A DNA stretch of 38,345 nt from an uncultured Phascolarctobacterium sp. (GTDB lineage: Bacteria > Bacillota > Negativicutes > Acidaminococcales > Acidaminococcaceae). The stretch covers positions 1-38,345 of the forward strand of contig CAMFET010000002.1 of assembly GCA_945949475.1 (NCBI GenBank), written 5' to 3'. The stretch's first letter is position 1. Each line of letters opens with the position of its first letter. Positions 18,889 to 27,803 of this stretch are shown piece after piece. Under the pieces are notes generated by a model that saw only the letters and a list, made by a program, of their open reading frames with translations, made no database searches and was not told the DNA's origin. Made by a program: the position numbers and the translations under genes.

Positions 18889-19590
18889 GCTAAATTCCTC
18901 CTTTTGGGTTTGATCTTGCACATTAGTGTGCTTTGTGATTTTGTTTTTGATTTCGCTAGCCTCGTCATCCGTAAGCTGGCGTTCGAGATTATTGACAAAC
19001 AGCATGTTGCCATTTACAACAGGGTTAACCTCACCCTGTATCTCATCAGCAAAGCCATATTTAATGCATTCCTCAGCAGTGAGCCAGGTAGTAGCTCTCA
19101 TCATGGAGTACAGTTTCTCCTTGCTAATCTTGGATCGCTTCATGTAGCTATCAATAATGCTGGCCTTAACAGGCTTAAGGGAGTCAATGCATTTTTGCAG
19201 GTCTTCCTCGTTCAGGTTGCCTTCTATGCGCAGCATCGGGTCATGGATCATCATCATGGAGCCAGCCGGCATGATGATTTTCTGAGCTGCCATAACGATG
19301 ATGGTCGCAGCGCTGGCTGCAAGACCATCCACGATAGAGGTAGTTGCTCCCTTATAGGTTCTTAGATTGTTAGCAATAGTTTGAGCCGCAAAGACGCTGC
19401 CGCCGTTACTATTGACCCTCACGGTGACAGGTCTATTCTCCAGCTTTGCTAAATCATCAGCAAAACTGATGGGGTCCACGGAGCTGTTGTCAAAAATACT
19501 CTTTTTACCAACAATATCGCCATAAATCCTAATTTCAGCGGTATTGTCAGCCTTGTTGATTATTTCCCAAAACTTTTTACTCTTGGGCAT
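18382..19590 (-). CDS. ClpP-like head maturation protease fused to scaffold region
   Basis: VRVNSNGGSVFAAQTIANNL...GLAASAATIIVMA...MMMIHDP serine protease motifs; helical C-terminus. Confidence 0.85.
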   Translation of the reverse strand: MPKSKKFWEIINKADNTAEIRIYGDIVGKKSIFDNSSVDPISFADDLAKLENRPVTVRVNSNGGSVFAAQTIANNLRTYKGATTSIVDGLAASAATIIVMAAQKIIMPAGSMMMIHDPMLRIEGNLNEEDLQKCIDSLKPVKASIIDSYMKRSKISKEKLYSMMRATTWLTAEECIKYGFADEIQGEVNPVVNGNMLFVNNLERQLTDDEASEIKNKITKHTNVQDQTQKEEFSMHDDIKKALIAVCNAVGIKVGDDAQAAPAAPQNAAPSNVLATQVVNQGGVTASDPVQAAVAAERNRIKELEEADQPNNAVVHRIINQAKENGQHLSDIQAVLDIIKDEQKGEPGGQQFMQKLVEDQMQSGSNQVGANPGGNMTEQQRDAAAADYMVNLLQNKYKGGRA

Positions 19591-21175
19591 TTTCTTCACC
19601 TCCCTCCTTCATGCTGCTAGCGTAGGGATAGTTAAGCCCTGCATTATCCCAGTGGGTATGCTCCGCCTGCAGCTGGGATATATTCTCCTCGTACTCGGTG
19701 CCAGTGATTTCCGCTGCCTCCTGCTCCCCAGTGCTAAGGCCGTAATCAATACGGAGCTTGGCCGCTGTAACCTCTTTCACGGGGTCCAGCATGCCCATGG
19801 TCGGGCCGTACCACGAAGCTCTGCTCCATGCTCGCCGCATAAGCGGGTCGCTGAAAAAGCCCGGAGCCTTGACTCTGCCAATAGCCACCGCCTCTGCAAG
19901 CCAACGCTCGTACACAGGCTGGCAAAAGTCTCTGGCAAACCATGTCCGTCTCTTTTTGGCCACGGATTGGAATTGCAGTAAAGCGCCACGAGCAGCGCTA
20001 TAGGAGCTTTGGAAACGAGATAACAGCACTTCAGATGGTATTTCTAGTGCTGCGCCGATTTGAGAGATAAGGGAGTTCGTGAAGACATCGAAAGTGGACA
20101 GGCTGCGAGATGCATCCACCGTTTGTACCTCATAGCCAGGGGGCAGCTCATTCATGGTGCCTGCGCCTAGCTCAAAAATGTAATCGTTAAAGTCAACTTT
20201 TTCCTCTTGGCTAAATGCTTCCGGCAAGGCGTTGCCAAGGCCCGCAGCATTCTGCGTCTTGAAAAACAGGGTGAAATAGCTTTTAACAATTGCCGCTGTC
20301 AACTCAGCCGTAGCATAACGGTGAATTTGCTTGAGCTCTTCAATGACCGGTGCTAGGATAGGCACGCCACGATATTGCTCAGGACGCTCTTCGTGGCTAA
20401 TCTGCAGCACGTTGGGTTCGCCCATTTTACGGCCAAAAGCCTCAATACGCACCCACTCCAAAGTTTTCATGTCCGTAGGGTCGTAGGGGATGCGATTGCT
20501 TACCCAGTAGGCTAAAACAGCTCCATCAGAGTTGATTTCCACGCCATTGATGATGCGATTGCCATTCTTAGGGTTGATGACCTCAACCATGTTGATGGGT
20601 CCCATCGAGGTATAGGTGCCGGGATTGCTCACACGAGCAGCCTCGAAAAGCTGTATCTTGGTGCAATAGGGGTTGTCACCTAGGGGCCTGCGATATTTAA
20701 TCGCTGCCCAGCTGTCGCCATCCACCACGGAGCTAATAAAGGCGATGTCCTGCATATCGTAGAAGTTATTCTTGCGATATAGGTCACAGTCCACGCTTGA
20801 TGCCCACATATCGAACTCGGACTTGGTATGCCTGCGCCACTCTGCAGCCTCTTGCTGACTAATTCCTAGTAGCTTGTAATCAGGCCTCGGAGCAGGAATT
20901 AGTCCAGCTCCCACTACATTGGTTCTGTAGCGGTTCATGGCAGCTGCGCCCACAGGGCTATTGATAGCCATGTCAGAGGAACGATTACGCAGAATGTTTA
21001 GGTTGGTGTCGATATCGCTTTTGGGGCTTGATTTGATGGGCCAATAGCCTCGTAAGGCCTGCTTTTCAAAGCTGGCGCCACCGCCACTGTAGCCAGTGTT
21101 CAGCATATCTCCTCTTTGGTTGATATGGCCAGTGGGATGCCTGGCCTTAGGTTGAGTCGCTTTTCTCTTACTCAT
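19577..21175 (-). CDS. Phage portal protein, lambda family
   Basis: SDMAINSPVGAAAMNRYRTNVVGAGLIPAPRPD...VDGDSWAAI. Confidence 0.9.
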   Translation of the reverse strand: MSKRKATQPKARHPTGHINQRGDMLNTGYSGGGASFEKQALRGYWPIKSSPKSDIDTNLNILRNRSSDMAINSPVGAAAMNRYRTNVVGAGLIPAPRPDYKLLGISQQEAAEWRRHTKSEFDMWASSVDCDLYRKNNFYDMQDIAFISSVVDGDSWAAIKYRRPLGDNPYCTKIQLFEAARVSNPGTYTSMGPINMVEVINPKNGNRIINGVEINSDGAVLAYWVSNRIPYDPTDMKTLEWVRIEAFGRKMGEPNVLQISHEERPEQYRGVPILAPVIEELKQIHRYATAELTAAIVKSYFTLFFKTQNAAGLGNALPEAFSQEEKVDFNDYIFELGAGTMNELPPGYEVQTVDASRSLSTFDVFTNSLISQIGAALEIPSEVLLSRFQSSYSAARGALLQFQSVAKKRRTWFARDFCQPVYERWLAEAVAIGRVKAPGFFSDPLMRRAWSRASWYGPTMGMLDPVKEVTAAKLRIDYGLSTGEQEAAEITGTEYEENISQLQAEHTHWDNAGLNYPYASSMKEGGEENAQE

Positions 21176-21189
21176 ATTCATGCCTCCTG

Positions 21190-21417
21190 TTAATCTCTAA
21201 AGAGCACTCTCCGCGCCCTTTGATGGCCAGCTGCAGCTGAGTCATCGTCATTTTCTTGGGCTCCTAAGGCTTGGAGCCTTTTTATTTCTGCCTGTATCTG
21301 CGACAGGTCAGCTCTAGTCAAGGTCCTATTGCCAATCTTGTAGCTTTGGCCACCTAGCAGGATGGTCCTTTCCGCTGCCAGATACTGTCTATAGCGCTCA
21401 TTCATGGGATTTGCCAT
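21190..21417 (-). CDS. gpW-like head-tail joining protein
   Basis: 75 aa between portal and TerL; MNERYRQYLAAERTILLGGQSYKIGNRTLTRADLSQI. Confidence 0.75.
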   Translation of the reverse strand: MANPMNERYRQYLAAERTILLGGQSYKIGNRTLTRADLSQIQAEIKRLQALGAQENDDDSAAAGHQRARRVLFRD

Positions 21418-23348
21418 TATCTTTCACCTCGTTTTATGCAGCCATAGCGTTTTTTGATGGTTTTCTTGGCTGGTGGAGTAATTTTTGCCACCTCTGCCAC
21501 CTCGCTCTTATTTTGCAGCATTTGCTCTAGGATTGAGAAATCCGGTCCTATGCTCTGCAAGCAGGCCAGATTGTACACTGCCAAGTCTAGGGGCTCATTG
21601 CGTCTGTCCTTGGCTATGTTTTCCCAGCGCATTACTATTACGCCGTTATGCTTGCGAGGTACTAGTTCCTCGGAGATAAGGCCACGAAAGTAGATGCGGT
21701 CATAGCCACGGTTGCGCAAAATCTCAGTGACTAAATCCCCGTTAACATTTTTGGTTTCGGCTTTATTCAAGGGGAAGTGCATATACTTGGCTCCGGGCAC
21801 CTCTATGCTCAGCCTGTCCATGATGTATTGTTTTCCCGAGTCCGTGCCCAGGAGCACAAGCGGTATACTGTGGTTGTCGACTTCTGCTTTGCTGATTTTA
21901 GCTATTAAGGGCTCGCCCGGCTTTGATGCACCCTTGATAGCAAAGCGCTGCTTGTGGTAGTTCCTCAGACAGTAGGCGTACACATATTTTGTGTAGTGGC
22001 CACCGGAGTCGATAAAGGTGCGCGCTACCATAAGGCCCCTGCCATTGGCAAAGCGATAAACCTTGTCTAGCTGTTCATCCAGCTTGCTCCACACCTCTTG
22101 AGTATCGGGAACGCCCATAATGATGCCCTTGACTATGCCCCATTGCTCTTCGCCGTGGCCCCAACCTTTTATCTCATACTCCAAGCGGTTGTCCTGCACG
22201 TCCACTGCCGCTGTCAAAATCAACACGCCATCCGGCAGCTCTGCGCCGTAGTCTTCACGGCGTTGCAGAAATACGTCCTCGCTTTCAAAGCTGCCCTTGC
22301 GCTCGTAGCTTTCACCAAAGCGTGTGTTATAAACAACCTTTTCACGTTCAGGGTCGCCCTCTGCCTCAAGCCACTCCTTCATAACCCTGTCCCATGTTAG
22401 CCAAGGGCTGGTCCAGCAGTTCACAAAGTAGCTTCTTGTATCAGTCCGAAAGGAATCAGGGTTCTGGCTGATAAATCTTTGGGGCGCATTCCTCATTTCG
22501 CTTTCGCTAAACTTAAAGCCACAGTCCGGGCATACCCAGTGCACGCTTTTTACAAAGACATGCTTTTTGTTCTGCCTGTGACTGGTCTCATGGTCGGTCA
22601 CCATTTGCCGATGAGTGAGCAGATGCCATTCCTTGCAGTTAGGACATTGGTGCTGCCATTCCTCTTGGGTGCCCGTCATATACTCATCATCGATGCGACT
22701 GGCGTCCTTGATGGTAGGCGTGCTGAATAGGCCAATCAGTCGGTTCCAGTAGGTAGTAGTTCTTTTCGCTGCCAAATCCACAGGGTCGCCCTCAGCGCCA
22801 GCGCTATCAGGGAAGCGGTCCACCTCGTCACAAAGCAGGATGCGGATAGGTCTAGACGCTAAGCCACTAGGAGCATTGGCCCCGGCGATAATTAAGCGCC
22901 CGCCAGTAAAATATTTGCTCATGATCGTATTGCTAGAGCTCCTGCTTTTACTCTCACGAAAAATGCGCTTGAGCACCTTGGTAGCTTCTATCATGGGTTG
23001 GATGCGGCTCTTGGAGAAATCTTCACCGTCAGCCAAGGTTGGCTGGATCATCATCATGGTGCAAGGGTCCAAATGCGCAAAGCGGCCAATCACATTATTC
23101 ATAATGTCGCTCTTGCCAACCTGAGAACAGGATTTTACTATCACACGGTGCACGCCCTTGGCCGTGAATGCGTCCATGATGTCTTTTTGGTATGGTGCTC
23201 TATTAGTGTGCCAGCGTCCTGGCTCAGCTGCACCCTGCGCTAACATGCGATAGGTGTCAGCCCATTCACTGACTGAGGTTTTCGGGATGGTTTTCAGCGA
23301 TTTGGAGAATATGCTTTTTAAAAGCCTTGCCGTTCTGCCAATACCCAT
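21417..23348 (-). CDS. Terminase large subunit, GpA family
   Basis: 643 aa; VKSCSQVGKSDIMNNVIG Walker A-like; GpA nuclease motifs. Confidence 0.93.
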   Translation of the reverse strand: MGIGRTARLLKSIFSKSLKTIPKTSVSEWADTYRMLAQGAAEPGRWHTNRAPYQKDIMDAFTAKGVHRVIVKSCSQVGKSDIMNNVIGRFAHLDPCTMMMIQPTLADGEDFSKSRIQPMIEATKVLKRIFRESKSRSSSNTIMSKYFTGGRLIIAGANAPSGLASRPIRILLCDEVDRFPDSAGAEGDPVDLAAKRTTTYWNRLIGLFSTPTIKDASRIDDEYMTGTQEEWQHQCPNCKEWHLLTHRQMVTDHETSHRQNKKHVFVKSVHWVCPDCGFKFSESEMRNAPQRFISQNPDSFRTDTRSYFVNCWTSPWLTWDRVMKEWLEAEGDPEREKVVYNTRFGESYERKGSFESEDVFLQRREDYGAELPDGVLILTAAVDVQDNRLEYEIKGWGHGEEQWGIVKGIIMGVPDTQEVWSKLDEQLDKVYRFANGRGLMVARTFIDSGGHYTKYVYAYCLRNYHKQRFAIKGASKPGEPLIAKISKAEVDNHSIPLVLLGTDSGKQYIMDRLSIEVPGAKYMHFPLNKAETKNVNGDLVTEILRNRGYDRIYFRGLISEELVPRKHNGVIVMRWENIAKDRRNEPLDLAVYNLACLQSIGPDFSILEQMLQNKSEVAEVAKITPPAKKTIKKRYGCIKRGER

Positions 23349-23836
23349 TATTTCTCATCCTCTTCGTCAACTTTATCAAACATGGTAGGAGTGTAGTCCC
23401 TGATCTCCGATAGCCTATCCTCAACCTCATTGTTCAGCAGCTCTTCCATATCAGCCATGGATTTGCCGAACAAGATAGGGGCCATCTTTGACGGAAGACC
23501 GTGGATTTGCGCCCTAAAATTGGTGAGCATTTCGCTGAGCACCGCTTCTACATCACTGGCCGCATGCAGCTCAAGGCGTTTTTTGCCAAGCTCCAGTTCT
23601 GCCAGTTCCCTCTTAGCCTTCTCATGCTTGGCCTTTTCCGCCATGTAATCTATGGTTTCATCGGTTTGGTACTTGTAGCTGTAATATTCAGCTATGGCCT
23701 CGGGCAAAATAAAGTCTCCCTCAGCCTGTCTTGTCAAAACGTCCTCCTCAGTGAGCTGGCGCACACGGCGATCAGTAATATTCAACAGCCGTGCCAGCTC
23801 CGCACCGGAGCCTCTTAGCTCTGCCTTTTTCGCCAT
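23348..23836 (-). CDS. Terminase small subunit, Nu1-like
   Basis: N-terminal HTH (GSGAELARLLNITDRRVRQLTEEDVL) upstream of TerL. Confidence 0.85.
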   Translation of the reverse strand: MAKKAELRGSGAELARLLNITDRRVRQLTEEDVLTRQAEGDFILPEAIAEYYSYKYQTDETIDYMAEKAKHEKAKRELAELELGKKRLELHAASDVEAVLSEMLTNFRAQIHGLPSKMAPILFGKSMADMEELLNNEVEDRLSEIRDYTPTMFDKVDEEDEK

Positions 23837-24129
23837 GTTTTCACCTCCACTGCCATGGTTTTTGGGGTTAGGTACTAATTTTTTGCCTGTTTTGGTGTTT
23901 TGTCCACTACAGGCACTATATTTTTACAGCTTCTGGCTCCATTTTTCGCTTAGGTTCGGTTAGGCCTTGGGCGGAAGTGGTGGAAGGCAAAAGCGGAAAT
24001 CGGTGCGTGGCCAAATTTCCGCATTTTGCATCCATGGAAGCTAACAGTGAGCGAACAAAAATTTTCTTGCGCATTATTGGAAGTTTTGTGAAAAAAATGC
24101 GTTCGAAAATGTTTGCTTCAAAATGAGCA

Positions 24130-24250
24130 GGCGGAAGGAAGTGGATTTAAAAAAAACTGCAGCTAGACAATTTCCGGGCCTCGGCTGAGCCGCAGGCTTT
24201 TTTCCTCTCAGAAAGTACCTACGCCCACCCGCGTACACAGTCCACTACAC
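24130..24250 (-). other. Candidate cos / packaging region
   Basis: Non-coding, GC-rich, directly upstream of Nu1/GpA genes, ends in GAAATTGTCTAGCTGCAGTTTTTTTT (minus strand). Confidence 0.35.
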
Positions 24251-24292
24251 ACAATACAGCATGCATGTGGTATCCTTGCACAATGCATCCAA

Positions 24293-24326
24293 CAAAAAAG
24301 CCAGCACGCACTCTTGCGCACTGGCT
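24293..24326 (-). terminator. Rho-independent terminator downstream of RelA/SpoT cassette
   Basis: AGCCAG/CTGGCT plus CGCA/TGCG stem, minus-strand T-tract. Confidence 0.65.
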
Positions 24327-24378
24327 CTGTATGCAGTTATTTGCCGGTCATTTGTTGGCAGCCTAGGCCACCAACAGA

Positions 24379-24408
24379 GAAGCCGCTGACCTCTCGGCCA
24401 ACGGCTTC
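24379..24408 (-). other. 13-bp hairpin with GAGA tetraloop
   Basis: Minus strand GAAGCCGTTGGCC-GAGA-GGTCAGCGGCTTC. Confidence 0.7.
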
Positions 24409-24471
24409 ACTCTGTGTTCTAGTTTTCTTTCCCGCTTTGCTCAGTTTACAGTATATCACATGTCAATACTC

Positions 24472-25065
24472 TCATTCTATAACATGTTTACTTAAAAGCG
24501 TTTTAACATTATTGTACACGAAATTGTACTTCTCTGGCCCATTATTTGCAGAAAGCACTCTATCTACTATAATGTTTGAATACTTTTTTATATTCTCTAC
24601 CGACATATGTCCATATTTCTTATATGCTTTTTCCTCATAAAGGTCTTCTTTATATTGTTTTAAATATTCTAAATTAATTTTTTCAACAAAATCCTTGCAA
24701 GAATCTATATCTAAAGAGTTATCATCCAATAGGCTTATAACTAAATAAAAAATATCATAATATGTAAGATTGACATTATAACTTAGGTTTTTGATGAAAT
24801 TCTTTTCACTCTTTATAATCTTAATATCAGAAAAGAAAGTATCTCTCTCAACTACAGAATTCCAATCTTTTGATTTTGTTGGTATTACATGCGTAGTAAT
24901 GGTGGTATCTCCACCTAATTCATTATATATACCAACTAAAAAATCACGTAATCTCTGGCTTTCATCCAGTTCTTTTCCCATGTCTTCAGCCGGAATTACG
25001 ATATCATAAGCAAATCTATCCCCTTTTTCAAAAGAATTTGCGATAAATACATTATGGATGAACAT
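24472..25065 (-). CDS. Unknown protein, putative partner/antitoxin of RelA/SpoT-domain protein
   Basis: 197 aa; overlaps upstream gene by 14 nt (translational coupling); AT-rich. Confidence 0.6.
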   Translation of the reverse strand: MFIHNVFIANSFEKGDRFAYDIVIPAEDMGKELDESQRLRDFLVGIYNELGGDTTITTHVIPTKSKDWNSVVERDTFFSDIKIIKSEKNFIKNLSYNVNLTYYDIFYLVISLLDDNSLDIDSCKDFVEKINLEYLKQYKEDLYEEKAYKKYGHMSVENIKKYSNIIVDRVLSANNGPEKYNFVYNNVKTLLSKHVIE

Positions 25066-25708
25066 TCCTGACCTCTCCTTTCTCTGCTCGTGCAGCTTCC
25101 TTTAAATCGGTGATATATTTACGCTTGTGACTTTCATGTAAGCTTATATTAAGGTCATAGCTTTCTCTATCCCAAATCTGTAGTTCCCATTTAAAATGCC
25201 CATTTGCTGCAGGTGTATACACATGCACGGCTTTATATCCATCAAGTTTACTAGAATTTGTAATGATTATTTCTGACGGAAATATCTCTTTTAACTCTTT
25301 TGTTAACATTTCACAGTCTATTGGATCATCAACGACAACCCTAAATCCAAACAAGTCATTTAAACACTTATGTGTTTTGATTCTCCCTTTCTCTTTTTTA
25401 TTGCAGTATGATTCCAGTTTTTGCTTAACAGATAGTGGATCCTTTACTCTTGTTCTATCTAAAAAAGAATAATCGAAACATGGTGTTATTAAAGCAGCTT
25501 GTTTATTTATGAAATTTATATACCTTCTGATATAGGCTAATGTTTCATTATCTTGAGATATTTCATAGACTTTTACTGAATTAAAATTAATTGTTTTTAT
25601 GCTTTCTTTATTTAAATAATCCAACCAGCTTTTCTCAATGTTTTCGTGAATCTCAAGAATATCATTGACTAGTTTAATAAGAGAATCCTTGACCATTTTA
25701 TCCTCCAT
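25052..25708 (-). CDS. RelA/SpoT-domain nucleotidyl/pyrophosphotransferase (toxSAS-like)
   Basis: RVKDPLSVKQKL...LNDLFGFRVVVDD...SKLDGYKAVHVY...FKWELQIWD motif order of the RelA_SpoT synthetase domain. Confidence 0.75.
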   Translation of the reverse strand: MEDKMVKDSLIKLVNDILEIHENIEKSWLDYLNKESIKTINFNSVKVYEISQDNETLAYIRRYINFINKQAALITPCFDYSFLDRTRVKDPLSVKQKLESYCNKKEKGRIKTHKCLNDLFGFRVVVDDPIDCEMLTKELKEIFPSEIIITNSSKLDGYKAVHVYTPAANGHFKWELQIWDRESYDLNISLHESHKRKYITDLKEAARAEKGEVRNVHP

Positions 25709-25723
25709 TCTTCATCCCCTTTA

Positions 25724-25732
25724 AGTATAGCA
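25724..25732 (-). promoter_or_regulatory. Extended -10 promoter TGCTATACT for the RelA/SpoT cassette
   Basis: TGnTATACT about 16 nt upstream of the start codon at 25708. Confidence 0.5.
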
Positions 25733-25752
25733 TCTAGACACCTATTTAGTCA

Positions 25753-26190
25753 CTATTTTTCTTGAGTATCAGTTGTTTTAGTAAATTGAATTATTTCTGA
25801 TAACGCCATCCCATGTATCCGATAAATATGTGTTATGCTGTAGTTTGTTTCAGCTGCAATCTGCTCCCACTTTTTGAAATTGCGATAGCGCATCTGTAGC
25901 ACAAGATGAGCCTGGGGATCGTCAACAAGGTTGATTAGGCGAGTAACCTCTTTAAGTGCCATGTAAAGATTATCCATATGCTCCTTGATGATGGCCTCGT
26001 AATCAGCAATGCTCACAATGGTGCGTTCCAGCTTATGCCCATCTCCACATCCAGCTGGTGCTTTGCTATATTGGGGCGTAACTCTTGCAGCATTATCGCG
26101 GAGCTTTTGCAGTTCGAGATAGTCCTCTTCCAAGGACCTCTGCCAATAATATGCACTTTTGAGTTTTCTTTTCAATTCGTCCTTGGTCAT
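25753..26190 (-). CDS. DUF1492-like phage late transcription regulator
   Basis: DYEAIIKEHMDNLYMALKEVTRLINLVDDPQAHLVLQMRYRNFKKWEQIAAETNYSITHIYRIHGMAL (sigma region 4-like HTH). Confidence 0.7.
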   Translation of the reverse strand: MTKDELKRKLKSAYYWQRSLEEDYLELQKLRDNAARVTPQYSKAPAGCGDGHKLERTIVSIADYEAIIKEHMDNLYMALKEVTRLINLVDDPQAHLVLQMRYRNFKKWEQIAAETNYSITHIYRIHGMALSEIIQFTKTTDTQEK

Positions 26191-26281
26191 GATGGTCTCC
26201 TTTTAGCCTGTGTGCTAATATAAACTGTTATGCTTGGCTATTTTCCTAGGTTTTATATTTACAGAGTTGAAAAATAAGTGT

Positions 26282-26671
26282 TTAATCGTCCTTGAGATAA
26301 AGGCATAGCTCCAGCCTTGGGCACTTGCGATCAAGGCTGAAATCCATATCACGCACTAGCACCATTTTGTCGTCTGGGTACAGAACTCCCTCTAGAGCAT
26401 CACAAAGCAGCTTGTGGAGATTATTCATATCCCTACGGCGCAGGTCTGGCCAAAAGGCCGTGACTTCCAGAATAATCTTTTGGTCAGGTTCGGGCATGGT
26501 CCACCCTTCCTGCCGAGCTATTGCTTTCGCTGCGTAGCCCGTCATGAGCTTCCAGTTTTGTGCTATCTCAGTAAGAGCACGTCCCTTTTGCCCCTCCTGA
26601 TGCCTGTTCTTATAAGCAGCATTGACGCTAGGAGGGAGCTGGGTGCGCATATATAGTTTTTGCTTCTCCAT
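26282..26671 (-). CDS. RusA-like Holliday junction resolvase
   Basis: PPSVNAAY...RRRDMNNLHKLLCDALEGVLYPDDKMV. Confidence 0.85.
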   Translation of the reverse strand: MEKQKLYMRTQLPPSVNAAYKNRHQEGQKGRALTEIAQNWKLMTGYAAKAIARQEGWTMPEPDQKIILEVTAFWPDLRRRDMNNLHKLLCDALEGVLYPDDKMVLVRDMDFSLDRKCPRLELCLYLKDD

Positions 26672-26802
26672 GTTATCCTTTCCACCGCCCGTCGCAGGAA
26701 GGGCCAGCAATATGCTATACTTCTTCAATGACTGCGCCGGTGCTTGTATATACGCATATAGAGGCAGATGCTGGCCATCCTTGCCACAGGCGGTTATGTA
26801 TT

Positions 26803-27672
26803 CTAGATTCTTCTTGGCGGATGAGCTGCTGAGTAGCCGTTGAGTAACCGTTGAGTAGCTGCCAAGTTATCCGGCCTACCCTTAGAAGGAGCTTGAGCTA
26901 TATCATCATCAGCACCAATCCTTCGCATCATGGCATACATATACCAAGTGCCGGTTACCTCGTTAAACTTTTTCACAAACTCAGTGAGCTCGAATCCCTT
27001 ATTCTGTTTTTCGCAATAATTCTTGGTAGCCTCGCTATCCTCGGGCCAAAGGCTGAGCTGCTCATACTTTGCTATGCTGGTCTTGGTATAGCTTACAGTA
27101 TACTCGGGCTTAAGTAAATTACGAGAAGGGTGCCAACGTTTTCTGCCCTTGGGGTCCTTGGCCAGATAGGCAATAATGTTGGCCAAGCCATTCTTGGTAG
27201 GACGCAGCTTATCAGCATTGGCATAGCCAAGCTTCCACATCTCTTCCAGCTGCTGGCGGTCCATATCACCACTGACCAGCAGATGGTGATGGATTCTGCC
27301 GGTGCTGCTTTGCTCAGTGATGTAAATATACTTCATGGCAGAGAGCTTCATGCTGCTCCTCCATCGGTTGACTCTACGCAGGTAATTTTTGACAAGCTGC
27401 TCAGCTCTTTCAATTTCCTCGGGCAGATTCTCGGGGTCATAGGTGAGCACCAAATGATAATCACCTTTTCTGAAATTAGTCTTGACCAGCTGTCTAAAAT
27501 ATCTCCTGGCATTTTGGTCATTAAGGTTTTTCTGCTTGGGGGCAGATACTTTTTTCTTTTTGCTACGCTGACCAACTCTCACAGGCTCGGTGAATGCGAA
27601 CAAGGAAATTTCTCTTTCATCATCTCCGCAATATGTTGTTATTGTTTTGATTCCTTTTTCCATGGTTCGCAT
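26803..27672 (-). CDS. HUH-type rolling-circle replication initiator (Rep)
   Basis: HLVLTYDPENLPE (motif I-like), GRIHHHLLVSG (HUH), IIAYLAKDPKGRKRW (YxxK). Confidence 0.8.
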   Translation of the reverse strand: MRTMEKGIKTITTYCGDDEREISLFAFTEPVRVGQRSKKKKVSAPKQKNLNDQNARRYFRQLVKTNFRKGDYHLVLTYDPENLPEEIERAEQLVKNYLRRVNRWRSSMKLSAMKYIYITEQSSTGRIHHHLLVSGDMDRQQLEEMWKLGYANADKLRPTKNGLANIIAYLAKDPKGRKRWHPSRNLLKPEYTVSYTKTSIAKYEQLSLWPEDSEATKNYCEKQNKGFELTEFVKKFNEVTGTWYMYAMMRRIGADDDIAQAPSKGRPDNLAATQRLLNGYSAAHPPRRI

Positions 27673-27721
27673 GACTTTTTCTCCTGTGGCTCTAAAGATA
27701 ATACTTACATACTAGCTACAA

Positions 27722-27790
27722 AGGCGTAAGCACGCCTATTTTCTTCTATATAATAGAAGAAAGCTATGGGCCGATGGCACAGCCACCGGC
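27722..27790. repeat. Three consecutive inverted repeats upstream of rep
   Basis: AGGCGT-AAGC-ACGCCT; TTTCTTCTAT-ATA-ATAGAAGAAA; GCCG(A)TGGC-ACA-GCCA(C)CGGC. Confidence 0.85.
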
Positions 27791-27803
27791 TCCATATAGC
27801 AGT

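Noticed and set aside
22098-22400. Numerous plus-strand ORFs of 60-160 aa across the late operon
   Set aside because: Antisense shadows of well-supported minus-strand genes; none shows a recognisable family.
24314-24640. 108-aa plus-strand ORF in the hairpin-rich region
   Set aside because: Overlaps the minus-strand partner gene and the terminator hairpins; hydrophobic composition is an artefact of reading AT-rich antisense DNA.
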